From Pseudodesulfovibrio tunisiensis (GTDB lineage: Bacteria > Desulfobacterota > Desulfovibrionia > Desulfovibrionales > Desulfovibrionaceae), in assembly GCF_022809775.1 (NCBI RefSeq), contig NZ_CP094380.1, positions 186,001 through 250,000 of the forward strand: 64,000 nucleotides of DNA, read 5' to 3'. The position numbers were made by a program, and so were the translations under genes. Numbering within the stretch: position 1 is the stretch's first letter; each line of letters opens with the position of its first letter. Shown piece after piece: positions 35,843 through 43,548 of the stretch. The notes under the pieces were generated by a model. It saw only the letters and a list, made by a program, of their open reading frames with translations, did no database searches and was not told where the DNA came from.

Positions 35843-36868
35843 ATGGACCTTGGCTGGCTGACCGGACTTGATGGCGTTCAGGAACTGCACGCACAGCTGG
35901 ATTTTCTCCGTAGCGTGCAACGGACGTTTGATCATGGTTCCGGCAGGCTGGACCTGCTGACCGTGTTTTCCAAGATTCTTGCCGTGGCCGTCCCTCTGGT
36001 TTCGGTCATGGCTGCCTGGTACTATCGACGCATTTTCGGGTTCGGTCTCGGGCGATTCCTGTCTCGGATCTTTTCGGCAAAAAGTAGCCAGATCATTGAA
36101 AACTATCTGGTTTCAAAAGGAGTGATGCTGGAGGTCTACCTGTATTCGCCCCATGGCGTGGACAGAAAGGTCTGCAACGCCCGGGTGTCTGCCGTGGCTG
36201 GAGGCGGCATGACGCTCGATCTGGTTCAGGTGCATCCCACCAGCCTGAACCTCAAGAACAAGCGCGTGATCTGTTTCGTCAAGCCGTTCACCTACTCCGG
36301 GCGGAAGATCAATGCCTTCGTCACCTATGTCCGCCACATGCATCGGCGTGGCACGGTGATCAAGGAATTGACCCTGCTCACGCCCATTCGCTACCGTTTT
36401 GTCATTCGCAGGAAACACGTTCGCCAGAAGGTCGCTCGGCAGGGAGCGGTTCGGGTCAAGGCCTGGGATGTTCGCAGGCGCAAGACGTTCTGGATGGTTC
36501 GCCCGGATTTGCAGACTGTGAGCAATCCGGCAAAGCACGAGGACAAGATGCGGCTGGAGGTTGCCAACATTTCAGCCGGCGGAGTGCGTTTGCATATCCT
36601 GAATCCGAAAGGGGAGTTGCCACCTCTCAAGGAAGGAAATCAACTCGTTCTTCGAATCAGCGTATGGAATCCCGAGACAAAGAAATTTTTCTACTTCAAC
36701 GTGGTCGGAGCCATTCGCAGCCGTTTCAAGGTCAAGAGTGGCGGCATCGGACTCGGTATCCAGTTCGTGGCCAGAGGAGACAGGATGGGCAGCGGATATA
36801 CCTGGAAGACCCTGCAGGGGGAAATTCCCGAGCTGGGAGAGTTTCTGGAGAGGATTCAGGGCGATTAG
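35843..36868 (+). CDS. Membrane-anchored PilZ-domain protein (c-di-GMP receptor)
   Basis: 341 residues. One membrane segment near residues 45-62 (KILAVAVPLVSVMAAWYYRR), then a YcgR-N-like part, then a PilZ domain. The PilZ c-di-GMP motifs are seen as the basic RRKHVRQKV (RxxxR) and NISAGGVRL (N/DxSxxG). Probably changes motility or surface behaviour with c-di-GMP; the flagellar cluster at 7-15 kb is a possible target but is not adjacent. It ends only 3 bp before the end of fur on the other strand. Confidence 0.85.
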   Translation: MDLGWLTGLDGVQELHAQLDFLRSVQRTFDHGSGRLDLLTVFSKILAVAVPLVSVMAAWYYRRIFGFGLGRFLSRIFSAKSSQIIENYLVSKGVMLEVYLYSPHGVDRKVCNARVSAVAGGGMTLDLVQVHPTSLNLKNKRVICFVKPFTYSGRKINAFVTYVRHMHRRGTVIKELTLLTPIRYRFVIRRKHVRQKVARQGAVRVKAWDVRRRKTFWMVRPDLQTVSNPAKHEDKMRLEVANISAGGVRLHILNPKGELPPLKEGNQLVLRISVWNPETKKFFYFNVVGAIRSRFKVKSGGIGLGIQFVARGDRMGSGYTWKTLQGEIPELGEFLERIQGD

Positions 36869-36871
36869 AGC

Positions 36872-37306
36872 CTATTTTTTCCCTCGGCAGTCCGGGCACA
36901 GGCCGTACAGGTACATCTTGTGCCGCAACAGGGTGAACCCGTGTTCCTCGGCGAGTTCTTCCTGCCTGCGCTCGATCACTTCGTCCATGATCTCGATGTT
37001 CCTGCCGCACGCTTCGCAGATGAGATGATCGTGGTGCTCGCGACCATAGCTGGATTCGTAGCGAGTCACGCCGTCCGCGAAGTCGAGCGGTTCCACTATG
37101 CCCGCCTCGTTAAGGAGCTTGAGCGTCCGGTAAACCGTGGCCTGTCCGATGGACGGGTCATGACGTTTGACCAGTGCGTACAGCTCTTCGGAGGAGAGGT
37201 GCTCGTCCTGTTTTTGCAGCGTGTCCAGAATGACGCGGCGTTGGGGGGTCATTTTCAGATTCTTTTCCGCCAGATACCGGGAGAAGGCTTCTTGTGAGTT
37301 GGTCAT
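36872..37306 (-). CDS. fur: Ferric uptake regulator family protein
   Basis: 144 residues. Winged helix at the start (MTPQRRVILDTLQKQ, IGQATVYRTLKLLNEAGIV), then the metal part with HHDHLICEACGRNIEI and CPDC at the end (structural zinc CxxC pairs). In sulfate reducers Fur represses iron uptake; PerR and Zur are paralogues that sequence alone does not fully exclude. No clear Fur box was seen in the 400 bp upstream. Confidence 0.9.
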   Translation of the reverse strand: MTNSQEAFSRYLAEKNLKMTPQRRVILDTLQKQDEHLSSEELYALVKRHDPSIGQATVYRTLKLLNEAGIVEPLDFADGVTRYESSYGREHHDHLICEACGRNIEIMDEVIERRQEELAEEHGFTLLRHKMYLYGLCPDCRGKK

Positions 37307-37634
37307 GAGTCTTTCTTGTAGGATTTGATTTGTCTTAATTTTTCTGAAAGATACGGTATGTCACCATCTGTGTCAATTCGCAAAACCTTTGGCCCATGCC
37401 TTTCCCGGTACTTTTTTGAGGGTGTATTTCATTTTCATGTCGGCTGAAAGCCGGCCGGGCATTGCCAGACAAAAAATATTGACTTCCGTTGAGCATCTCA
37501 ATGCTTATTCACCACAGAAAATCTCTACTTGTGGGTGGTACCAAGTTGGTGAGGTTTACATTTGCGTTTGGCATTTTCTTCATTGGGATACGTTTTCGCA
37601 CGTGCTGCATGTTGCCTTTTCCGGATTGCTTTTC
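37307..37634. other. Non-coding region upstream of fur and tRNA-Ser
   Basis: About 330 bp with no convincing gene. It carries the fur promoter (not pinned down) and runs into the tRNA-Ser promoter. AT-rich around 37320-37380. Confidence 0.6.
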
Positions 37635-37663
37635 TTGACAATCCTGAGCCCTGTCCCTACAAC
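37635..37663 (+). promoter_or_regulatory. Sigma-70 promoter of tRNA-Ser
   Basis: Perfect TTGACA, 17-nt spacer and TACAAC (4 of 6). The -10 ends about 43 bp before the tRNA 5' end. Confidence 0.7.
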
Positions 37664-37706
37664 CAATTCTCTTCACAAGCCTTGTTTCCCAGAGGCTTTT
37701 TCTCGC

Positions 37707-37796
37707 GGAGGGGTGGCAGAGTCCGGTTTATTGCTCTGGTCTTGAAAACCAGCGGCGGGCAACCGCCCGGGGGTTCGAATCCCTCCCCCTCCGCCA
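37707..37796 (+). tRNA. tRNA-Ser(UGA), CCA encoded
   Basis: 90 nt with a 7-bp acceptor stem GGAGGGG / CCCCTCC, G discriminator and encoded CCA. The anticodon stem CTGGT/ACCAG holds loop CTTGAAA with anticodon TGA (37743-37745), and a long variable arm (GCGGGCAACCGCC type) typical of serine tRNA. T-loop GGTTCGAATCC. An AT-rich gene block starts right behind it. Confidence 0.95.
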
Positions 37797-38042
37797 AATA
37801 GAAATCAATAAAATAGTTAAGCATATAATGCCTCTGTGGCAATTCTTCCCTGTGGCCGTAGTTTTGAGCTACGCCGTTGTCCAATTCCATGTCCGGCACG
37901 GTGTATCGCGGCATAAACCTTGTCTTGCTCGGGAGCGACAACTATGCCGATCCCCGTTTTCTGACGCTTCGGCAGGTCAATGCCAACGGCTAACGGATCA
38001 GGAAGGACTCTAAGTGGATATCGGATAGGTTGGGCTGAATAC
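37797..38042 (-). pseudogene. Possible degenerate IS66-type transposase fragment behind the tRNA
   Basis: 246 bp without an intact gene. One minus-strand frame gives MELDNGVAQN followed ten residues on by LPQRHYML, which has the spacing of the IELDNNxxEN...GRKNYLF block near the end of IS66 transposases. No intact ends or inverted repeats were found and the match is short, so this is a weak call. Otherwise the stretch holds nothing recognisable. Confidence 0.25.
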
Positions 38043-39233
38043 TTAGTTCTGGGGCTTTGGCAGGGTGACATAGACGGTTGTCATTCCCGATTCAGAACAA
38101 TCCAATTCAATATTGCCGTTTTGGGCTTTGATCATCAACATGGCTGAGTATGTCCCAAGTCCTGTTCCAAATTTCTTGCCCGATGTAACCAATTTGTTGA
38201 AGAAAGTTTTTTGTATGCTGCTTGGCACTTCTCCATAATTTCGAATTGCGATGGAGCAGTAGTCGTTCCTGCTGAAAGTTATTGAAATGGGTTTTCCTGG
38301 AGGAGACGCTTCTGAAGCATTCGTTATAAGGTTCATGAAGGAGCTGAAGAGAAGAAACTCTTCTCCATAAACGAGAAAAGTATCGTTGTCTTGATCTGTT
38401 GGATCCATGCAATTGATTGAGACCTCTTGTTTGGAGGCCGAGAGGGTATTGCTGATCCGGGCGACCACGTCGGAAATGGTTTTGTAGAGGTTTACTGTGG
38501 CAAATTCTTTTTGGTAAGTCCCTTCCTCTATTCGGTAGAGCGTCAAACTTGAATCAAGAATTTCAAGCATTCTTTTTCCGTTGTCCTGGATGAACTTCAC
38601 AACTATTTTCTGATTTTCAGTTAGGTTTGGATCATCAAGGATTGATTTCGGCAGAGATACGGAAGCAATCAATGTGTTTCTGAGATCGTGTTGGATCAAT
38701 GCATCAATGAGTTTTTTGCTCTCGATATTCTCATTGAGTAGCCGCACCTCGCTTTCAAGGGAAGCGATGAATGTAGTGGCATCATTTAAAGCATGGCTAG
38801 TCTTGGCTATTTTCCCCTCTGCAATGCGTTGTTTTTTTTCATGAGAGTTCTCTTTTGAGAGGAAATCCATTCGGGTTGTCTCGTGTGCTTCGAGGATGCG
38901 GTTTGTTTTAACTCGTTCGGACTGCATTTGGGCAATCATATTATCTTGTTCCAAAATCTTTTTTTTGAGCTCCAAATTTTTGTGATCACTTGTTGAAGTG
39001 GGAGATATTATTTTGGATGCCCGTTTTCCTGCCATCGATATAACACCTATGGAGACACCGAGGAGCAGGGTGCTTAGAAGCAGTAGTGCACGGGGGATTG
39101 AAATTGTCCAAAACAGGAAAGAAATTTGAGTTTGTTCAAAATTTTGAAAAATGAACAACAAGAATAATAAGGCGAGTATCAAGGATACAGCCAGGTGGGC
39201 TTTCTGCTTGATTTTTGCTGGCAGTCCTTTCAT
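38043..39233 (-). CDS. LapA-domain sensor histidine kinase
   Basis: 396 residues. Residues about 12-65 are a LapA-type double-span domain (LILALLFLLFIFQNFEQTQI, FLFWTISIPRALLLLSTLLL). A coiled coil follows (about 80-175, rich in K, E, N and S), then a histidine kinase core. The H-box is LIDALIQHDLRNTL (about 190), the N-box NLITNASEA and the G-boxes GTGLGTYSAM. The LapA fold normally helps regulate LPS synthesis in a stand-alone protein; fusion to a kinase is unusual. No response regulator adjoins. AT-rich codon use unlike the rest of the window. Confidence 0.85.
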   Translation of the reverse strand: MKGLPAKIKQKAHLAVSLILALLFLLFIFQNFEQTQISFLFWTISIPRALLLLSTLLLGVSIGVISMAGKRASKIISPTSTSDHKNLELKKKILEQDNMIAQMQSERVKTNRILEAHETTRMDFLSKENSHEKKQRIAEGKIAKTSHALNDATTFIASLESEVRLLNENIESKKLIDALIQHDLRNTLIASVSLPKSILDDPNLTENQKIVVKFIQDNGKRMLEILDSSLTLYRIEEGTYQKEFATVNLYKTISDVVARISNTLSASKQEVSINCMDPTDQDNDTFLVYGEEFLLFSSFMNLITNASEASPPGKPISITFSRNDYCSIAIRNYGEVPSSIQKTFFNKLVTSGKKFGTGLGTYSAMLMIKAQNGNIELDCSESGMTTVYVTLPKPQN

Positions 39234-39259
39234 CGAACATCCCCCGAAGCTAAACGGTT

Positions 39260-39457
39260 TCAGAGGCTAGGATTTCCTTGTTTCTCTTTGGGAGCGTACT
39301 TGCCGCACCAATCCGTTTTCTTCACCCGAGGCCATATCGCCATGGCGTTTTCGGACAACGCTGAAACGGTTGGAGGGGAGAACCTGCATGTCCCGTCCTC
39401 CTTGAAGTCCGTTTCGACCGGAAGATAATAACGACAGTTTTCACACGTTTCATCCAT
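39260..39457 (-). CDS. Small four-cysteine protein
   Basis: 65 residues from ATG 39457, chosen over an upstream start because GGAGAT lies 6 nt before it. Pattern CENCRYYLPVETDFKEDGTC, then SPPTVSALSENAMAIWPRV and DWCGKY. The four Cys could bind zinc or an Fe-S cluster. Similar short CxxCRYY...WPxV...DWCG proteins of unknown function occur widely in bacteria and phages. It lies 26 bp upstream of the kinase gene on the same strand and may be co-transcribed with it. Confidence 0.65.
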   Translation of the reverse strand: MDETCENCRYYLPVETDFKEDGTCRFSPPTVSALSENAMAIWPRVKKTDWCGKYAPKEKQGNPSL

Positions 39458-39700
39458 TTGAATATCTCCATTGGATAGGTGGGAATCTGCATCTTGTTCT
39501 TGCTTCACATTTCAAAGTTATGCTTCCTGTGATTATGGGGCAATTGTTATGCAAAAAAATGGTCCGTCTATGTTTGCAAGTGCAAGTTGAAGTATTTTAA
39601 TGTGTTGGCTCTGGATAGACCATGGAGAGCCATTTTTTATAACACCAGCAGCCTTGAGGTCTGTCCAAAGTGATCTATGGTGGACATGAGGTGAAAAATC

Positions 39701-41188
39701 ATGAAAGCACTTCTTGTTTACCCATCATATCCGGACACGTTTTGGAGTTTCAAAAGCGTCTTGCCATTTGTATCCAAAAAGGCGGCCTTCCCACCGCTTG
39801 GTCTGTTGACCGTTGCTTCCATGCTCCCGGAAACGTGGGAGAAGCGTCTTGTTGATACGAATGTTGCTCCGCTTTCGGATGCCGATATCGAATGGGCTGA
39901 CATTGTCTTGATTAGTGCCATGATCGTTCAAGTCCCCAGCGCGAAGGAGGTCGTCCGGCGCGCGAAGCTTTTTGGCAAGACTGTGGTCGCTGGGGGGCCA
40001 GCCTTCAGAGCTGACAGAGAAGAGTTCCCCGAGGTGGATCATTTCATCGTAGGGGAAGCCGAAACAATACTGCCTGCATTTCTTAGGGATTATGAATGTG
40101 GCACAGCCAAACCTATGTATGAATGCACTGAGCACCCTGATTTGGGAACAACGCCTCTTCCCGCTTGGCAGTTGTTGAATTTTGAAGATTACGTTTCGAT
40201 GACCTTGCAGTATTCGCGCGGATGTCCTTTTGATTGTGAGTTCTGTGATATAGTGATTATGAATGGCAGGCGTCCTCGCACAAAAAAAACGGACAGAATG
40301 TTGCGAGAATTGCAAAGTTTATATGACGCTGGGTGGAGAGATTCCGTGTTCATCGTTGATGACAACTTCATAGGCAACTTAATCCATGTGAAAGAGTTTC
40401 TGCCCAAACTCGCAAAATGGCAGAAACAGCGAAATTACCCTTTTCGGCTCATGACTGAAGCGAGTGTAAATATGGCTAATGATACTGAACTGTTGAGAAT
40501 GATGAGTTCAGCCAATTTTCATAAGGTTTTCATCGGAATAGAATCTCCATCAGAGGAAAGCTTGGAGGAGTGCGGCAAAAAACAAAATGTAGCCACTGAT
40601 TTTTGTTCCGCCGTTCAAGCTATTCACCAACATGGGATGCAGGTTATGGGCGGCTTCATAGTAGGATTTGACAGCGATACATCATCAATATTTGAACAGC
40701 AGCTTCGTTTTGTCAAAAACATTGGCGTGGTGACGGCAATGGTCGGCGTGCTCAATGCCTTGCCGCATACAAGGCTTTGGCATCGTCTTCAGGCGGAAGG
40801 ACGGTTGCTTGACGGGTTGAGCGGCGAGAATACTGATGCTTGTGTGAATTTTGTCCCTTCGATGGGGCGCGAAACGCTTCTTGAAGGATACAAGCGGCTT
40901 CTGGCAACCTTGTATTCTCCCAGAGAATATTATGCTCGGATCAGCAAATTCCTGTCTTCCTATACGCCGACATCAAAAGGAAGGATCATGTGGCATGATG
41001 TCAAGGCATTCATGAAAAGCATGTGGTTCATTGGAGTGGTTTCCAAAGCTCGTTTCCCGTATTGGAGGCTTTTGGTGAAGACAGTTTTTACCAAGCCAAA
41101 ATCCTTCCCCGTCGTAGTGGAACTCGCAATTCTTGGATTGCATTTTGAACGTGTATCTCATCGTGTGATGGAAGTTTCGTTATCATAG
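39701..41188 (+). CDS. B12-binding radical SAM protein, DUF4070 family (HpnP-like)
   Basis: 495 residues. The N-terminal 140 residues are a cobalamin-binding domain (MKALLVYPSYPDTFWSFKSV, then IVLISAMIVQVPSAKEVVRR and VAGGPAFRAD). Radical SAM cysteines are C175-x3-C179-x2-C182 in RGCPFDCEFCDI. The C-terminal part (PREYYARISKFLSSY and following) matches DUF4070. Members include the hopanoid C-2 methylase HpnP, but many are of unknown substrate, and no hopanoid gene is near. Start ATG 39701 with GAGGTG. Lies in the AT-rich block. Confidence 0.8.
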   Translation: MKALLVYPSYPDTFWSFKSVLPFVSKKAAFPPLGLLTVASMLPETWEKRLVDTNVAPLSDADIEWADIVLISAMIVQVPSAKEVVRRAKLFGKTVVAGGPAFRADREEFPEVDHFIVGEAETILPAFLRDYECGTAKPMYECTEHPDLGTTPLPAWQLLNFEDYVSMTLQYSRGCPFDCEFCDIVIMNGRRPRTKKTDRMLRELQSLYDAGWRDSVFIVDDNFIGNLIHVKEFLPKLAKWQKQRNYPFRLMTEASVNMANDTELLRMMSSANFHKVFIGIESPSEESLEECGKKQNVATDFCSAVQAIHQHGMQVMGGFIVGFDSDTSSIFEQQLRFVKNIGVVTAMVGVLNALPHTRLWHRLQAEGRLLDGLSGENTDACVNFVPSMGRETLLEGYKRLLATLYSPREYYARISKFLSSYTPTSKGRIMWHDVKAFMKSMWFIGVVSKARFPYWRLLVKTVFTKPKSFPVVVELAILGLHFERVSHRVMEVSLS

Positions 41189-41575
41189 TGTTTTTTCAGC
41201 ATGTACACGATGCTGATGATCGGTTTTCATGTTTTAGTACACAAGGTGACTCATATTGTTTCGCGAGAGGCTTTTTCCTTTAGTAGAGTAGTTTCAAGAG
41301 AATGCTGTTTATTGATATGTCATCAAGATAATTGGCTATGGCCGTGTTAAATGTTTTATATTTGATTTCTTTACTTTTGGCTGGGAATGATTCATATATA
41401 AACAACTCAGCGTGACTGGACGCATGATTACTTCTTAGCCCCGTTTGGGCAACTTTCGTTCCACGTAAGCTTTAGATTTACTCTCCCGTCCCAGAGCCTT
41501 CCAATTATCACCCGGTATTCCGGGGTCGACCGCTGTTGCGCGCCGTCGTAATCTTTCCTTTTTCCCAAGGCTTTT
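41189..41575 (+). other. Long leader of the DEAD-box helicase gene
   Basis: 387 bp without a convincing gene. A weak 7-bp hairpin (TCAGCAT / ATGCTGA, 41196-41216) may end the radical SAM gene. The remainder would be a long 5' leader of the helicase gene, as is usual for cold-induced rhlE/deaD genes; no known riboswitch or cold box was identified. Confidence 0.4.
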
Positions 41576-42805
41576 ATGACCTTTACAGATTTTTCTTTTG
41601 ACCAACGTATTGACGCTGGCATCAATTCCTGTGGCTATGACACCCCGACTCCGATTCAACAAAAAGTCATCCCGTTAATTCTACATGGGTATGACGTCAT
41701 GGGGTTGGCACAGACTGGCACTGGAAAGACTGCCGCTTTTGCTTTGCCCATTCTTCAGAAGCTTCTTTCCGCTCCTTCCTCCCAACGGGGGCCGCGTGTA
41801 CTCGTGTTGGCTCCCACGCGAGAACTGGCAATTCAGATCAATGACAGTTTCAACTCATTGGCTGGACATGCCGATATTCGCACAGGCGTTGTTATCGGTG
41901 GCGTCGGGATGGGCCCGCAGATAAAAGCGTTTGATTCGTCACAAGTCATCGTCGCATGCCCCGGGCGGCTTGTCAGACTGATTGAGAAAGGAGTGCTTGA
42001 TTTCAGAGCCATTGAAACGCTTGTTCTTGATGAGGCCGATCGGATGCTGGACATGGGGTTCATGCCGGACATCAAGCGAATTCTCGCCAAGCTTCCCGCC
42101 AAAAGGCAAAATCTCCTTTTTTCTGCCACCATGCCCAAGTCCATTCTTGCTTTTGCAAAGCGGATACTGGTCAATCCGAAGATGGTTCGGATCAATGCAA
42201 ATTCGTCGGTTTCAAGTGTGAAGCATTTTTTCTACAAGACTCAAAGCAGCAAGAAAAACAAATTGCTGGATGACATACTTTCCCGTTCAGAGCATCAAAG
42301 CATGCTTATATTCACTCGCACTAAACACAAAGCCAAAAATCTGTCACGACAGTTGGCAAACAGTGGGTACGACTCCACCTTTTTGCAAGGCAACATGAGC
42401 CAGAGCCAGCGCGAAAAAGCGTTAACCGGGTTTCGTGATGGGCGATATTCCATCATGGTGGCCACGGATATTGTTGCACGTGGCATCGATTGCGACCGAA
42501 TTACTCATGTCGTCAATTACGACATGCCAAATACGGTTGAAACGTATACACACCGAATAGGCAGAACGGGCAGGGCAGGACGATCTGGCAGCGCCATCAG
42601 CTTGGTTACCCAGGATGACATTCCTCAGTTGCGGGCCATTGAAAGGGGTATGAATCTCTCAATCGAGCAGAATTCCATTTGTGGTTATGAGGCATCGGAA
42701 AAATGCGGTGGAAGGTTGGCAGAAAATGCTGCTCATTCTCATGGGAAAAATGAGGGGCGGAGGCGGCGGCGAAAGTCGAGACAGGCAACGCCGTCTGCTG
42801 CCTAG
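41576..42805 (+). CDS. DEAD-box RNA helicase, RhlE type
   Basis: 409 residues. All helicase motifs are present: Q motif (GYDTPTPIQQ), I (AQTGTGKT), Ia (PTRELA), II (LDEADRMLDMGF), III (FSATM), IV (LIFTRTK), V (VATDIVARGID) and VI (HRIGRTGRAGR). The C-terminal tail is short and basic (EGRRRRRKSRQ), as in RhlE, and lacks the DbpA/CsdA RNA-binding domain. Likely unwinds RNA in ribosome assembly or decay, often cold-induced. SD AAGG with 5 nt spacing. Confidence 0.92.
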   Translation: MTFTDFSFDQRIDAGINSCGYDTPTPIQQKVIPLILHGYDVMGLAQTGTGKTAAFALPILQKLLSAPSSQRGPRVLVLAPTRELAIQINDSFNSLAGHADIRTGVVIGGVGMGPQIKAFDSSQVIVACPGRLVRLIEKGVLDFRAIETLVLDEADRMLDMGFMPDIKRILAKLPAKRQNLLFSATMPKSILAFAKRILVNPKMVRINANSSVSSVKHFFYKTQSSKKNKLLDDILSRSEHQSMLIFTRTKHKAKNLSRQLANSGYDSTFLQGNMSQSQREKALTGFRDGRYSIMVATDIVARGIDCDRITHVVNYDMPNTVETYTHRIGRTGRAGRSGSAISLVTQDDIPQLRAIERGMNLSIEQNSICGYEASEKCGGRLAENAAHSHGKNEGRRRRRKSRQATPSAA

Positions 42806-42987
42806 CCATTGAGAGATATGTTTTCTGTTGTTTCTCATGGGGATGGGGGAACCATCCTTTCTTCTCGTCAATTAAATTCAATAGATTCAAGTTTTTGGAT
42901 GTTGAATATGAGCCGCTGATTCCATGCCTTGTTCTCGGCGAGAGGGCAAGCCGTCGTGTTTGTCTGCTGGATATTGGCTTTTTCTGC

Positions 42988-43027
42988 CATCACAACCGAC
43001 GACCGAATCCGGTCGCCGGTTGTGATG
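42988..43027. repeat. Long near-perfect hairpin between helicase and copper operon
   Basis: 18-bp arms CATCACAACCGACGACCG and CGGTCGCCGGTTGTGATG with one mismatch and a 4-nt loop, ending 5 bp from the stop of the Met-rich gene. No T-run follows on either strand, so it may stabilise the 3' end of the cus message more than stop transcription. Confidence 0.6.
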
Positions 43028-43032
43028 GGCTG

Positions 43033-43512
43033 TTACATCATGCTTTTCATGTGTGTCAGGGTCTTCTGCATTTTTTCAATACCTTCGGTCATCATGGGGA
43101 TGGCGGCATCGGGATTCTTCTTCATCATGCCCATTCCCTTCATGGTGGTCATCATGTCCTTGTTCATCTGTTTCATGGCCTTTTGCATGTCCTTGTTGCC
43201 GGATTGACTGGCATGCTCCTCCACGGTCATCATGCCGTGGTGCATGTCGGCCATGTGCGTATCCATCGAGGCCATGGCTGCCTTGCGGGCTTCCGGGGCT
43301 TTCATCTGATCCACATCCATTTGCATCATGTGCAGATTGTCCTCCATGGTTTTCATTCCGTCATGCATGGAGGCGGCTCCCTGTTTTTCCATGGTGCCGT
43401 GAGACATTTCTCCATGATTCGAACCGTGATTCATGTGGGAATCGGCGAAAGCAGGTACGGCAGTCATGGCGACCAGGGCAAGGGTCAGAAAAACGGTAGT
43501 GATCTTTTTCAT
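43033..43512 (-). CDS. Met/His-rich periplasmic protein of the cus operon, probable copper/silver chaperone
   Basis: 159 residues. Signal peptide MKKITTVFLTLALVAMTAVP with cleavage after AFA. The mature chain has about 30 Met and many His and Asp in helical repeats (HMMQMDVDQM, MHHGMM, MKGMGMMKKNP). No CusF OB-fold or recognised domain. It is the last gene of cusCBA, 36 bp after cusA, and its Met/His clusters are the kind that bind Cu(I)/Ag(I). The role as a periplasmic metal carrier to the pump is inferred from this context. Confidence 0.7.
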   Translation of the reverse strand: MKKITTVFLTLALVAMTAVPAFADSHMNHGSNHGEMSHGTMEKQGAASMHDGMKTMEDNLHMMQMDVDQMKAPEARKAAMASMDTHMADMHHGMMTVEEHASQSGNKDMQKAMKQMNKDMMTTMKGMGMMKKNPDAAIPMMTEGIEKMQKTLTHMKSMM

Positions 43513-43548
43513 CGGTCTACTCCTGTAAACGGGTTGCAGTTGTGCCGT

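Noticed and set aside
37657..37941. Open frame running across tRNA-Ser
   Set aside because: The part over the tRNA is the usual spurious translation of a tRNA gene.
38000..43000. Second copy of the tRNA-Ser 3' end as island attR
   Set aside because: No TTCGAATCCC-type repeat was seen by eye in this range.
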